Below are positions 44,675 to 53,633 of a stretch of DNA of 64,000 nucleotides, piece after piece (the stretch's first letter is position 1; every line of letters starts with the position of its first letter). The position numbers and the translations under genes were made by a program. Source of the stretch: Chitinophaga sp. S165. GTDB lineage: Bacteria; Bacteroidota; Bacteroidia; Chitinophagales; Chitinophagaceae. The notes beneath the pieces are model-generated. The model was not told where the DNA came from. It worked only from the letters and a program-made list of their open reading frames with translations, and ran no database searches. The stretch lies in assembly GCF_003182155.1 (NCBI RefSeq), contig NZ_QGTG01000001.1:1222390-1286389 (forward strand), written 5' to 3'.

Positions 44675-45775
44675 ATGAGAGGCATACATTTTTCCAAATT
44701 TGAACCCGATGAGCAGCAGGGAAAATCGCCCTTTGAGAAGCTACTGGATGTGTTCACCCAACTGCTGACTTACACCAGCGGAGATGTTAGTGAAGCATTA
44801 CAATGGCTGACCGAACTGGACAAAGAGTACCAACTTACTAATGAGGATTATGGCATCGGAGATTTTATACAAGAGCTTAGGGATAAAGGATACATCCGGG
44901 AAAATGAAGAGAACGGAACCATCCAGATAACCGGCAAGACCGAACAAGATATCCGCAAACGCGCACTGGAAGAAATCTTCGGTAAACTTAAAAAATCCAA
45001 CCAGGTTGGTAATCACAATACCCGCAAATCAGGTCAGGGAGACGAACTAAATGCAGACAGCCGTCCTTACCAATTCGGCGATGCACTGGAGCAGATCGAT
45101 ATGACGGCCTCCATCCGCAACGCACAGATCAATCACGGCATTGATAGTTTTTCCATTCAGCAGGACGACCTTGAGATCCAGGAAACAGACTTCAAAACAC
45201 AGACGTCTACAGCCCTGATGATCGATATCTCCCACTCCATGGTACTCTATGGTGAAGACCGTATCACACCCGCCAAAAAAGTAGCGATGGCGCTCAGTGA
45301 GCTGATCACCACCCGCTATCCGAAAGACACGCTCGATATTATCGTGTTCGGTAACGACGCCTGGCAGATAGAGATCAAAGATCTTCCATATCTCCAGGTA
45401 GGCCCTTTCCACACCAATACCGTAGCGGGACTGGAACTGGCAATGGACATCCTTCGCCGCAGGCGCAATCCGAACAAACAGATCTTTATGATCACCGACG
45501 GTAAGCCTACCTGCCTTAAGAACGGGAAAGAGTACTATAAGAACAGCTTCGGTCTTGACCGCAAGATACTCAATCGTACGCTGAACCTTGCTGCACAGTG
45601 CAAAAAATTAAAGATTCCAATCACCACATTCATGGTAGCTACCGACCCGTGGTTGCAAAAATTCGTAACAGAGTTTACTGAAACCAACAACGGGAAAGCC
45701 TTCTTCTCCGGTCTGGATAAACTGGGACAATTCCTGTTCTTCGACTTCGAGAATGGAAAAAGAAAAATGCTTTAA
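44675..45775 (+). CDS. VWA domain protein, partner of the MoxR-like ATPase
   Basis: I start at the ATG at 44675 (MRGIHFSKFEPDE); the frame is open 15 codons further upstream but without a better start. The 366-residue protein has a helical N-terminal half and a VWA domain from about residue 185. A MIDAS motif 'MIDISHSM' (D-x-S-x-S) is followed by 'GNDAW', 'TNTVAGLELAMDIL' and 'QIFMITDGKPT', completing the metal site. It is followed after 45 bases by a MoxR-like ATPase. VWA plus MoxR pairs act as metal-dependent chaperone-like systems; the target is unknown. Confidence 0.88.
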   Translation: MRGIHFSKFEPDEQQGKSPFEKLLDVFTQLLTYTSGDVSEALQWLTELDKEYQLTNEDYGIGDFIQELRDKGYIRENEENGTIQITGKTEQDIRKRALEEIFGKLKKSNQVGNHNTRKSGQGDELNADSRPYQFGDALEQIDMTASIRNAQINHGIDSFSIQQDDLEIQETDFKTQTSTALMIDISHSMVLYGEDRITPAKKVAMALSELITTRYPKDTLDIIVFGNDAWQIEIKDLPYLQVGPFHTNTVAGLELAMDILRRRRNPNKQIFMITDGKPTCLKNGKEYYKNSFGLDRKILNRTLNLAAQCKKLKIPITTFMVATDPWLQKFVTEFTETNNGKAFFSGLDKLGQFLFFDFENGKRKML

Positions 45776-45820
45776 TAACAGCATCGCAACATCATATCAT
45801 CGATAATCCATTAATACAAC

Positions 45821-47320
45821 ATGAATATCAACATAAGTACGTTAGGTGAATTAAAGAAGAGTGGATACAAACCTAAATCTGTTAAAGAAGAGATCAGACA
45901 AAACCTGATCCGAAAACTTCAGAATAAAGAGAATGCATTTCCCGGTATCATTGGTTATGAAGATACCGTTATTCCAGATACAGAAAGAGCCCTGCTCTCC
46001 CGCCATAATATCCTGTTCCTCGGTCTCCGCGGTCAGGCTAAAACACGTATGGCCCGGCAGATGATCTCCCTGCTGGACGAATATATTCCCATCGTAGAAG
46101 GCTCCGAAGTGAACGACAGCCCCTTTGAACCACTGTCCCGTTATGCGCGCGACATCGTGGCCGAACTGGGTGATGCTACGCCTATCTCATGGGTTTCCCG
46201 TGAACAGCGCTATAGTGAGAAACTGGCTACGCCGGATGTTTCCGTCGCCGACCTGGTAGGTGATATCGATCCTATCAAAGCCGCCAACATGAAACTGAAC
46301 TATGCAGATGAAAGAGTGATCCACTTCGGCATCATTCCCCGTTCTAACCGCGGCATCTTTGTTATCAATGAATTGCCCGATCTGCAGGCACGTATCCAGG
46401 TATCCCTTTTTAACATCCTGCAGGAAGGCGATATCCAGATCCGTGGTTTCAAAGTGCGTATGCCCCTGGATATCCTTTTTGTATTCACCGCTAACCCGGA
46501 AGACTATACCAATCGCGGATCCATCGTTACGCCGCTGAAAGACCGTATCGAAAGCCAGATCATCACCCACTATCCTAAAAACGTGGAGAACTCCCTGCTT
46601 ATTACCGAACAGGAAGCCAATGTACATGACGAACAAAAACATGTACATATCAGTGATATGATCAAACGCCTGATCGAACAGGTTGCTTTTGAAGCGCGTA
46701 ACAGTGAGTATGTAGACAAGAAAAGCGGTGTTTCCGCCCGTCTTACCATAGCCGCATATGAAAATGCAGTGAGTGCAGGCGAGCGCAGGGCCATCCTCAA
46801 CAAAGAAAAAAGCACGTATGTACGTATAGCGGACCTCCAGGGTATTATTCCTGCCATCACCGGTAAGATCGAACTGGTATATGAAGGTGAACAGGAAGGA
46901 CCGTTGCAAGTAGCAGTGAATCTGCTGGATAAATCCATCCGCAGCGTTTTCTCCCAATACTTCCCTAATCCGGATTCCTTCAAAAAGCGTAAACAAACCG
47001 CGGCTGCAGAAAATCCTTACAGGGCGGTGATACAATGGTTCGATAAAGGCAATGCGGTGCAGTTATTACAGGACGTAAACGACAAGCAATACGAGACATC
47101 CCTCCTGAAGGTTGAGGGCCTTAAAGAGCTTATAAAGGGCAAATTCCCGCATGCTAATGCTAAAGAACAATTACTGCTGATGGAATTTGTGTTACATGGT
47201 CTGGCTTCCTACTCCCTGATCAGTAAGAAGGTAGTGGAAAATGAGACCCGCTTCAGTGACCTGCTTGGCACCATGATGAACTTTGGTACCGGCGGAGAAG
47301 AAGAGAACGACGAATTCTAG
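45821..47320 (+). CDS. MoxR/ChlI-like AAA+ ATPase
   Basis: The 499-residue protein is an AAA+ ATPase of the magnesium-chelatase ChlI/MoxR group. Walker A is GLRGQAKT (68-75). The Walker B region 'IFVINELPDL' (about 179-188) has Asn in place of the usual Asp before Glu. Further on are 'LQARIQVSLFNILQEG', the sensor 'FVFTANPEDY', and 'GSIVTPLKDRIESQI' with the Arg finger. It is paired with the VWA gene upstream, the classic arrangement of a MoxR ATPase and its VWA partner in the cytoplasm. The Asn may be normal for this subfamily. Confidence 0.87.
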   Translation: MNINISTLGELKKSGYKPKSVKEEIRQNLIRKLQNKENAFPGIIGYEDTVIPDTERALLSRHNILFLGLRGQAKTRMARQMISLLDEYIPIVEGSEVNDSPFEPLSRYARDIVAELGDATPISWVSREQRYSEKLATPDVSVADLVGDIDPIKAANMKLNYADERVIHFGIIPRSNRGIFVINELPDLQARIQVSLFNILQEGDIQIRGFKVRMPLDILFVFTANPEDYTNRGSIVTPLKDRIESQIITHYPKNVENSLLITEQEANVHDEQKHVHISDMIKRLIEQVAFEARNSEYVDKKSGVSARLTIAAYENAVSAGERRAILNKEKSTYVRIADLQGIIPAITGKIELVYEGEQEGPLQVAVNLLDKSIRSVFSQYFPNPDSFKKRKQTAAAENPYRAVIQWFDKGNAVQLLQDVNDKQYETSLLKVEGLKELIKGKFPHANAKEQLLLMEFVLHGLASYSLISKKVVENETRFSDLLGTMMNFGTGGEEENDEF

Positions 47321-47471
47321 AACATATTCTTCCCGTAAAAAGCGCGGAATACCGGACGATATCTGCTAAGATTGGAGTTGCATCTTACAATTGAAGTATA
47401 TATCTTTCAGTATTCCGCGTTTTGCATTCCATGCGCCGCGTTCATTGAAAAACACTATATCAACTACAGTT

Positions 47472-48773
47472 ATGAACAACTCAAGAAGACACTTCATCCG
47501 CTCTGCCTCTACCCTGGTGGCCGGAGCCGGATTGGTCAGTGCGTTACCCTCTTCTTTACGCGCTATCGCCCCCAGTGATAAGATCAATATTGCAGCCATC
47601 GGCATTAACGGTATGGGCTGGGCTGACCTGAATGCCATGCTCAAAAGCCCGTACGCCCAATGCGTAGCTTTATGCGACGTGGACAGCAATGTGCTCCAGA
47701 AGAGAGCCGGCGAACTGGCACAGAAAGGTCAGAAGGTGCAGACCTACAACGACTATCGCAAGCTGCTGGAAGATAAGACAATTGACGCGGTGATCATCGG
47801 TACGCCCGACCATTGGCATTGCCTCCAGATGACCGATGCCGTATCTGCCGGAAAAGATGTCTATGTAGAAAAGCCTATCGGGAATTCCATTGCGGAGATC
47901 AGAGCCATGGTGGCCGCACAGGAACGTACCCAAAGGGTCGTACAGGTCGGCCAGTGGCAGCGCAGCCAGCAGCATTTTAAAGATGCTGTCGCCTTCGTTC
48001 ACTCCGGCAAACTGGGTCAGGTGCGCCTCGTAAAAGCCTGGGCTTATATGGGCTGGATGCATTCCATTCCTAAACAGCCGGATGGCAATCCACCGGCAGG
48101 CGTTGATTACGCAGCCTGGCTAGGCCCTGCGGAAAAGAGACCATTCAATCCGAACCGTTTTCATTTCAACTTCCGATGGTACTGGGACTATGCTGGTGGC
48201 CTGATGACCGATTGGGGTGTACATCTGCTGGATTATGCCCTGTTAGGTATGAAAGCCCAGCATCCGGTGTCGGTTATGGCCGCAGGCGGCAAATTCGCCT
48301 ATCCTGATGATGCAGCCGAAACACCCGATACACTTACCACCGTATACGAGTTTGACGGATTCAATATTCAATGGGAACATGCTACCGGCATTGACGGCGG
48401 CCCTTATGGCCGCGATCATGGTATTGCGTTCATCGGTAATAACGGCACACTGGTACTGGACCGTGGCGGTTGGGAAGTGATCCCTGAGAAAGGAAAAATG
48501 GAAGCGGTCCCCCGTACCCCGTCCGTAGACAATGGCCTTGACAAACATGCTATCAATTTCCTGGATGTGATCAAATCCCGTAAACTGGCTGATCTGAACA
48601 CTCCCATTCAGGCAGGTGCACATGTAGCAACAGTTGCACAACTGGGCAACATTGCATATAAAACAGGCCGGAAATTACACTGGAATGGCGAAAAGGAAAG
48701 ATTCGATAGTGGTGCAGCCAATAAGTTCCTGGCAGCCGACTATCACAACGGATACAAGCTACCAAAGGCATAA
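47472..48773 (+). CDS. Tat-exported Gfo/Idh/MocA family oxidoreductase
   Basis: I start at the ATG at 47472 (MNNSRRHFIRSAS), which gives a twin-arginine signal (SRRHFIR, cleavage near SSLRA). The 433-residue protein has the NAD(P)-binding part 'INIAAIGINGMGW', 'CDVDSNVLQKRA', 'IDAVIIGTPDHWH' and the 'VYVEKPIGNS' motif with Glu-Lys-Pro. The C-terminal part has 'WYWDYAGGLMTDWGVHLLDYAL'. Such secreted oxidoreductases carry a bound cofactor folded in before export and act on sugars in the periplasm. It forms a single unit after the VWA/MoxR pair. Confidence 0.9.
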   Translation: MNNSRRHFIRSASTLVAGAGLVSALPSSLRAIAPSDKINIAAIGINGMGWADLNAMLKSPYAQCVALCDVDSNVLQKRAGELAQKGQKVQTYNDYRKLLEDKTIDAVIIGTPDHWHCLQMTDAVSAGKDVYVEKPIGNSIAEIRAMVAAQERTQRVVQVGQWQRSQQHFKDAVAFVHSGKLGQVRLVKAWAYMGWMHSIPKQPDGNPPAGVDYAAWLGPAEKRPFNPNRFHFNFRWYWDYAGGLMTDWGVHLLDYALLGMKAQHPVSVMAAGGKFAYPDDAAETPDTLTTVYEFDGFNIQWEHATGIDGGPYGRDHGIAFIGNNGTLVLDRGGWEVIPEKGKMEAVPRTPSVDNGLDKHAINFLDVIKSRKLADLNTPIQAGAHVATVAQLGNIAYKTGRKLHWNGEKERFDSGAANKFLAADYHNGYKLPKA

Positions 48774-48788
48774 GCTATAAAAATACAT

Positions 48789-48817
48789 AAGGGCGTTCAA
48801 TTGGTGAACGCCCTTTG
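48789..48817 (+). terminator. Rho-independent terminator
   Basis: AAGGGCGTTCA (48789-48799) pairs with TGAACGCCCTT (48805-48815) and is followed by TGCTTTATT. It lies between convergent genes and can serve both. Confidence 0.85.
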
Positions 48818-48839
48818 CTTTATTGCAAAATCCACTCTT

Positions 48840-49328
48840 TTAATTGTCTGCATCAACAGCGTCCAGCAATTCTACTCCCTCTGCATTCCCCTGCTGCGCC
48901 GCCAGGTCTATTGCAGTCAGTCCACGATTTTCCCGCACGTACTTGTCAGCTCCATGATCCAGTAAAAGCTTTACCAGGTTATTACGTCCGAACATGGCAG
49001 CAAACATCAGTGCTGTACCGCCATTACCATGCTGTAAATTCAGGTCTGCGTTATGACGTATTAGTAGTGTCGCTATATCCGGATAACCTTTAAAACATAC
49101 TCCCATCAATGAAGTATTGCCGCCATAATCAGCTGCATTCACATCAGCGCCTGCTTCGAGTAATATCTCAGCTGCTTCCAGCTGACCGTTATAGGTCGCA
49201 ATGATCAATGGTGTATATCCGCGACTATCGCGAACATTAAGATCTTTCATTTCACCAATATGCTGCCGGAGAAAAGCCAAATCTCCCGTTCGGGCAGCAT
49301 TAAAGAAATCATCAGTTAAAGTTTGCAT
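48840..49328 (-). CDS. Ankyrin repeat protein
   Basis: The 162-residue protein consists almost wholly of ankyrin repeats. Four or five copies of the 'G.TPLI.A...G..E....LL..GAD.N' pattern cover residues 30-150: 'DSRGYTPLIIATYNGQLEAAEILLEAGADVN', then 'GGNTSLMGVCFKGYPDIATLLI', and 'GTALMFAAMFGRNNLVKLLLDHGAD'. It has no signal peptide, so it is a cytoplasmic protein-binding scaffold. No partner gene is visible; the neighbour downstream is convergent. Confidence 0.9.
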   Translation of the reverse strand: MQTLTDDFFNAARTGDLAFLRQHIGEMKDLNVRDSRGYTPLIIATYNGQLEAAEILLEAGADVNAADYGGNTSLMGVCFKGYPDIATLLIRHNADLNLQHGNGGTALMFAAMFGRNNLVKLLLDHGADKYVRENRGLTAIDLAAQQGNAEGVELLDAVDADN

Positions 49329-49482
49329 GGTTCGTGCTCATTTTGAGATTAACATTACATCGCTTCTACAGAAATAACCTGCTGTTCAATTAAACAGCAG
49401 TCTCAAATATTAAGCCCGAAACATACTGCCCCACATAGCAAAAGGAAGCTCTTCCTTTACATGGCAGCAAATCCGCACCCTC

Positions 49483-49742
49483 TTACACCTGATAGTTGAT
49501 ATACTTTTCAGTAAAATCACCATTGGCAAACAATTCAATCAATCCGTACCCTGGCGCCGTCTCCCTGTTGTTGCCATTCCACCACGCTCCGCTTACCGCA
49601 CCATTACACAGATAGGTCACATTATTATACACTACTTTATCTTTCAGATGAATATGCCCGCTAAACAAAGCTTCACATTGGGATGCTGATAGAACAACCG
49701 AATGATCTTCGCTACGTCTGTATGCATATCACCACTCAGCAG
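49483..49742 (-). pseudogene. 3' remnant of a calcineurin-like metallophosphoesterase
   Basis: The minus strand encodes the end of a metallophosphoesterase: 'LLSGDMHTDVAKIIRLFYQ', then after a one-base frameshift near 49673 'FSGHIHLKDKVVYNN', 'YLCNGAVSGAWW' and the stop at 49483. The GHIH motif is the last metal-binding motif of the family. The first two thirds of the gene are missing, and the piece is joined to the start of an ABC ATPase. It cannot make an active enzyme. Confidence 0.75.
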
Positions 49743-49902
49743 CCTGTGTACCGAAAACAACCCTCATGAGGCTCGATTTCCCATATCCGTTACGGCCCAC
49801 CAACGCATGAATGTGGCCTCCGACAAGTTTCATATAGCCGCCACTGATAACAGTTTTAACTCCGTAAGAAAGCGTAACGCTGTTTGTTTCCAGTACATCC
49901 AT
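49743..49902 (-). pseudogene. 5' remnant of an ABC transporter ATPase
   Basis: An ATG at 49902 overlaps the stop of the small membrane protein gene (TAATG). The frame encodes 'METNS'-like opening residues, 'SVTLSYGVKTVISGGYMKL' and a Walker A GRNGYGKSS, and then runs into a stop just after 'GTQAAEW'. Signature and Walker B are gone. The rest was evidently lost by the deletion that joined it to the metallophosphoesterase tail. Confidence 0.7.
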
Positions 49903-50207
49903 TAATAAACGTATGAGGTAATTTTGAAGCAGGCGCAGAACAACAGGAAATCGAGAATAAAAGCTGTACCCACGAGCGCCGCGTAGTTCAATTGCAGGTT
50001 GTAATAATAATATAGTTCCTTGCTTTTATAAGCGACATATGCAGCAAATGCAAATGCAATAAATTTTAATGCAAACACAGCATGCCCCATGCCAAAATTA
50101 TATTTAGCGTTCCTGTAATACAGGTAACAACCACATATAGAGAGGACCAATCCGGGAATGAGGAAAAAGGAACGGTAAAAGAGGAGAAGACCGCGTATTC
50201 TTGCCAT
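49902..50207 (-). CDS. Small membrane protein, hypothetical
   Basis: The 101-residue protein has three hydrophobic segments (about 8-28, 42-60 and 72-96) with aromatic-rich ends (KELYYYYNLQ). It overlaps the ABC ATPase remnant as TAATG, so it was probably the membrane companion gene of that transporter and has outlived it. Alternatively it is unrelated and only adjacent. No family recognised. Confidence 0.55.
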   Translation of the reverse strand: MARIRGLLLFYRSFFLIPGLVLSICGCYLYYRNAKYNFGMGHAVFALKFIAFAFAAYVAYKSKELYYYYNLQLNYAALVGTAFILDFLLFCACFKITSYVY

Positions 50208-50309
50208 AAATTACACTTAGGATGGTTGACTCATCCTTCAGCACAATTTATAAATATTTGAGGCCGGCCGTAACCAGCCGTAACACAAAAAAATGTTAAA
50301 TCGGCAGCG

Positions 50310-50816
50310 TCAGATCGCTGTACCCGCATTTTCATTTTCCTGTTCCAGCATCATAGACAGGTATACTGCATCGCTGATGGGATTATCGTAGTATGCTGCA
50401 ATCGGCTGGAAACCTAAACTTGTATATAACTCGATCGCCGGGCGCATATGTGCAAGCGTATCAAGCAACATACGTTTATAAGCTAACTCTCTGCCTGCTT
50501 CTATAGCTCTTGTGGCGAGTGCTCTGCCTACCCCATGGCCTTTAAAGCCATCACGTACAAAGAGCCTTTTCATTTCACAGGTGGAGTTCTCAAAATGACG
50601 TACTCCTACACAACCTGCCGGTTGTCCGTCTACCAAAGCAAGGAATAACGCACCTTCCGGCGCTACGTAATAAGGATCGGGCAAACTACTCAGCTCTTCT
50701 TCAAACCGTTGAAAACTAAGATCAACACTCAACCAGTTGGCATACTCCCGGAATAGTGATTTCACCTGCTCCAGTAATTTCTGATCACCTTTTTTTACTT
50801 CTACAATTTCTAACAT
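50310..50816 (-). CDS. GNAT family N-acetyltransferase
   Basis: I start at the Met at 50816 (MLEIVEVKKGDQKLL); a Met nine codons earlier overlaps the upstream hairpin. The 168-residue protein has the GNAT acetyl-CoA motif 'MKRLFVRDGFKGHGVGRALATRAI', with R/Q-x-x-G-x-G/A at 'GHGVGRA', followed by 'MLLDTLAHMRPAIELYTSLGF'. It acetylates an amino group of an unknown small molecule or protein. It stands alone, 28 bases after a terminator-like hairpin. Confidence 0.9.
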   Translation of the reverse strand: MLEIVEVKKGDQKLLEQVKSLFREYANWLSVDLSFQRFEEELSSLPDPYYVAPEGALFLALVDGQPAGCVGVRHFENSTCEMKRLFVRDGFKGHGVGRALATRAIEAGRELAYKRMLLDTLAHMRPAIELYTSLGFQPIAAYYDNPISDAVYLSMMLEQENENAGTAI

Positions 50817-50843
50817 ACCGCATCTTTTTAGTACATAAAACAC

Positions 50844-50872
50844 AAAAGCCTCCTGAGCATCAGAAGGCTTTT
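50844..50872 (-). terminator. Terminator-like hairpin upstream of the GNAT gene
   Basis: AAAAGCCT...CTGA and TCAG...AGGCTTTT pair with one mismatch around a three-base loop. On the minus strand it ends GCTTTTGTGTTTT. No coding gene ends right before it, so it may close a small RNA or leader transcript. Confidence 0.7.
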
Positions 50873-51022
50873 GCTGGTTCCGGATGGAAATATATTGTTA
50901 CTAACATAGTACCATCCCAAACTATTTACTGTAAACGATATAACTATTACATTAACTCATTGTCAGCATTCACAACTTCACTTTTAATCAGCCTTACTGC
51001 TCACCTCCCTGATTTTTTAGGG
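50844..51022 (-). ncRNA. Candidate small RNA or leader
   Basis: Between the SnoaL-like gene (stop at 51085) and the GNAT gene lie about 200 bases with no coding frame. On the minus strand a perfect TAnnTTTG box (TATATTTG, 51029-51036) starts them and a terminator hairpin (50844-50872) ends them. This layout suggests an untranslated transcript of about 180 bases. I do not recognise 6S RNA, a riboswitch or any known family in it. Confidence 0.35.
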
Positions 51023-51084
51023 GGGAAACAAATATAACCAATTTTAGTTAAAAATCACAGATGCTGAAAGAAATACTTTATGTC

Positions 51085-51519
51085 CTATTTACCGGCTGTA
51101 TGTAGTGCTTTTAATTCCGCGGCCAGGGCCATTACCGTGTTTACACCCCAGTGTTCATGATACTTACCGTCCTTTACAGTTACCATGTCCATTACATGAA
51201 TTGTTACAGGCTGATGTGTGGCAGGTATGCCCATAAAGTCACCCGTATGTATACCAGCGATCGTCTTCAGCGTAGTTACTCTATCGCCTTCTCCCACCTG
51301 TTCATAAATAGTTACTTTCAGATCTGAAAATGCAGGCCGTAATATATGTTCGAACATTTGGATCAGGCCCGCCGGACCACTGTCAAATCCTTTTGCCGCC
51401 GTATGATTGATAAAGGTATGGGCCACCAGTTCCTGGAAGCTCTGCGGATTACCTTCTTCAATGATCTCTTTATTGAATCGTTTTACCACCGCCTTGTTCT
51501 GTTCAATTGTTGCTGTCAT
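51085..51519 (-). CDS. SnoaL-like ester cyclase family protein
   Basis: The 144-residue protein has the SnoaL-like pattern: 'NKAVVKRFNKEIIEEGNPQSFQELVAHTFINH' at the start, 'AFSDLKVTIYEQVGEGDRVTTLKTIAGIHTGDFMGIP' in the middle and 'GKYHEHWGV' near the end. This is the NTF2-like fold with Asp/His residues in a pocket. Relatives catalyse aldol-type ring closure or isomerase reactions, but many small ones have no known substrate. An AraC regulator on the same strand lies upstream and may control it. Confidence 0.85.
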   Translation of the reverse strand: MTATIEQNKAVVKRFNKEIIEEGNPQSFQELVAHTFINHTAAKGFDSGPAGLIQMFEHILRPAFSDLKVTIYEQVGEGDRVTTLKTIAGIHTGDFMGIPATHQPVTIHVMDMVTVKDGKYHEHWGVNTVMALAAELKALHTAGK

Positions 51520-51568
51520 GATCTATAGTTTTTATACAGCAAAATTAGGCTTCGGCGGTACCGCGGTG

Positions 51569-52465
51569 TTATTCCCCGACGTTCAGAGTTTGTGCCTGGA
51601 CGTTCATATTTTGTTCCTGGTAAGCCGAGGGCGTAACACCGAAGATCTGGCGGAATGATTTTGAGAAACTTGAATGACTTTCATATCCCACTTTATCATA
51701 CACATCTCCTGGTTTTGTTTGCCGGTCTTTCAGCAGGCGGGCCGCCACCTGCATCTTTTGCTGCAGTAGCCATCGTTGTGGAGAGGTGCCATAGATCTTC
51801 GTAAAACGCCGTTTAAAGGCAGACAGGCTCATACTGCATAAAAAGGCCAGTTCCTCCACTGTTACAGGACGGGTGACGTTACCTTCCACCGCTTTCCTGA
51901 TCTCAAAATCCTGCATACTCCCATGCTGGTTAACCCTGAATTGCAGTAAGGTCTCAGGAGATGTTTGTAACAGATACAGCAGCAGTTCTTCAAACTTCAG
52001 TATACAGATCTCCTGTGGTAAGGGCTGGTCCAGCAGCAACATCAGTCGCAGGGACTCTATGTAGTTACGGAGGAACGTATCTTTCTCAAAAGTAATGAAC
52101 GATGCTGTGGACTTCACCTGCCGGTGTTGCTGTACCAGACGATCATACTTCATGTAGAAGTCCAGCATGGCGCTATCGCTGAAATAAAGCAGAATGGCCT
52201 GGTAGTCGCCTTTATCAGATAATACGCTGGTGGTCAAACAACTGCCCGATGCCAGGAACAGGAAAGCATCATCATTGACAGTAGTTGATTGTCCGCCGTA
52301 GATAACCGTCTTACGGCCTTCTATCAGCAGGTGGATCATATTCCTTTGCAGGATCACTTTGTTCTTTTTCGTCTTACAAAGCGAAGTAAAAGGCCTTAGA
52401 AGGATATTATCCTCCTCACGGTATTGTGCCGGGTTCAGGTCCTGGGGAAGATTAATGACTTGCAT
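51569..52465 (-). CDS. AraC family transcriptional regulator
   Basis: I start at the Met at 52465 (MQVINLPQDLNPAQ). The 298-residue protein has a cupin-like N-terminal effector domain and two helix-turn-helix motifs at about 200-290. These read 'VTVEELAFLCSMSLSAFKRRFTKIYGTSPQRW' and 'VYDKVGYESHSSFSKSFRQIFGVTPSAYQ', the usual AraC signature. It lies directly upstream of the SnoaL-like gene and downstream of the reductase gene on the same strand. It probably regulates one of them. Confidence 0.9.
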   Translation of the reverse strand: MQVINLPQDLNPAQYREEDNILLRPFTSLCKTKKNKVILQRNMIHLLIEGRKTVIYGGQSTTVNDDAFLFLASGSCLTTSVLSDKGDYQAILLYFSDSAMLDFYMKYDRLVQQHRQVKSTASFITFEKDTFLRNYIESLRLMLLLDQPLPQEICILKFEELLLYLLQTSPETLLQFRVNQHGSMQDFEIRKAVEGNVTRPVTVEELAFLCSMSLSAFKRRFTKIYGTSPQRWLLQQKMQVAARLLKDRQTKPGDVYDKVGYESHSSFSKSFRQIFGVTPSAYQEQNMNVQAQTLNVGE

Positions 52466-52488
52466 TCCTGCAAAGATCACAAAAAGTT

Positions 52489-53547
52489 TCAGGGAATAAT
52501 ACCCCGGCTCCGGAAATCATCAAAGATCCGGAAGAACATTTCCTTTGTCTCCACATAATCATGAAAGCCGGCCCTGCGCACTTTAGAACTATCTGCAAAT
52601 ACATCATAGTCCCAGGCGAATACAAAGTCGGCAAAGCGCCAGGAAGACAATTGTTCATAAGGGATATCCGCCAGACCATACTTCTTTTTCATTTTTTCCC
52701 ATAGAGGTGCTTTATCGGCCATGATCACTTCCAGTGACATTGGCAACGGCGGCGATACCTCCAGATCGAAATAGCGGGCTATTTCCGGCCACATCTCATT
52801 CCACCTGAACAAATCCCCATTTACGACGTTAAACGCCTGATTTGCCCCCTTTCCGTCTGTTGCAGCCCATGTGGTAGCTCTGGCCAGCAAACCGGCGTCC
52901 GTCATCTCAAGCAATTTATCATACGCGCCAGGCATACCAGGGAAGCGCAATGGCAATCCCAGTTCTTTCGAAATAGCCGCATACAGGGCAATAGCCAGGG
53001 CCAGGTTCATGGGGTTGCCCAATGCAAACCCGCCCACTACAGAAGGTCTCAACGCCGACCATGTCCATTTTTTACCAACCTGCTGTTGCTCCAGGAACTC
53101 CTGCTGGTCGACATTGAATTCCGGCGGCATGTGTCCGGCGTCAGACTCTCTCGCAGGCGTCTTAAACGGCCCCAGGTGAGCGCCATACACTTTGTATCCC
53201 TGCATCAGGCTGATATGCTGCAATTCTTTTGCTACCGGCTCCACGACTTCCACCAGGTTTTTCAGCATAGCAAGATTAGGTGGCACCAGCTCCGCCCAGG
53301 TAGGCGCATCGACATATGCTGCATAAAAAATGTGGGTGACTTCCGTGAGATGATGTATCTTGTTGTAGGTGTCCTTCTTATCTTGCAGGTCGACCGCTAT
53401 ATATCGTACGCCCCCTTCCGTTTCTCCTCCCCTTCTTGACAGTCCGATAATATCCCAGTCGCCAAGCGCCGCCAGGTGTGCAGCCAGGTTCCTGCCAATG
53501 ACGCCATGTGCGCCAGCTATTAGTGCTACTTTACGTTGTCCGTTCAT
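52489..53547 (-). CDS. NAD(P)-dependent reductase, PRISE-like SDR
   Basis: The 352-residue protein is an extended SDR with the cofactor motif GAHGVIGR (12-19) and an Arg-Arg-Gly after the second strand that favours NADPH. The patterns 'FYAAYVDAP', 'LQHISLMQGYKVYG' (the unusual Lys and Tyr of the PRISE group) and 'WSALRPSVVGGFALGNPMN' follow. PRISE enzymes (progesterone 5-beta-reductase / iridoid synthase-like) reduce activated C=C bonds. Bacterial members have unknown substrates. The gene is divergent from another AraC regulator at 53634, the likely controller. Confidence 0.85.
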   Translation of the reverse strand: MNGQRKVALIAGAHGVIGRNLAAHLAALGDWDIIGLSRRGGETEGGVRYIAVDLQDKKDTYNKIHHLTEVTHIFYAAYVDAPTWAELVPPNLAMLKNLVEVVEPVAKELQHISLMQGYKVYGAHLGPFKTPARESDAGHMPPEFNVDQQEFLEQQQVGKKWTWSALRPSVVGGFALGNPMNLALAIALYAAISKELGLPLRFPGMPGAYDKLLEMTDAGLLARATTWAATDGKGANQAFNVVNGDLFRWNEMWPEIARYFDLEVSPPLPMSLEVIMADKAPLWEKMKKKYGLADIPYEQLSSWRFADFVFAWDYDVFADSSKVRRAGFHDYVETKEMFFRIFDDFRSRGIIP

Positions 53548-53633
53548 ACAGTTCGATTTTATGCCTCAAAATTACCTGGAGTAGTCAGCCTGGCATTTGT
53601 ACATTGGTAAGGATTATTTGTATTTTGCGTCAC

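Noticed and set aside
46187..47035. A 282-codon open frame on the minus strand
   Set aside because: It lies wholly antisense to the well-supported MoxR-like gene and its product has no family pattern; it is a shadow of that gene's codon use.
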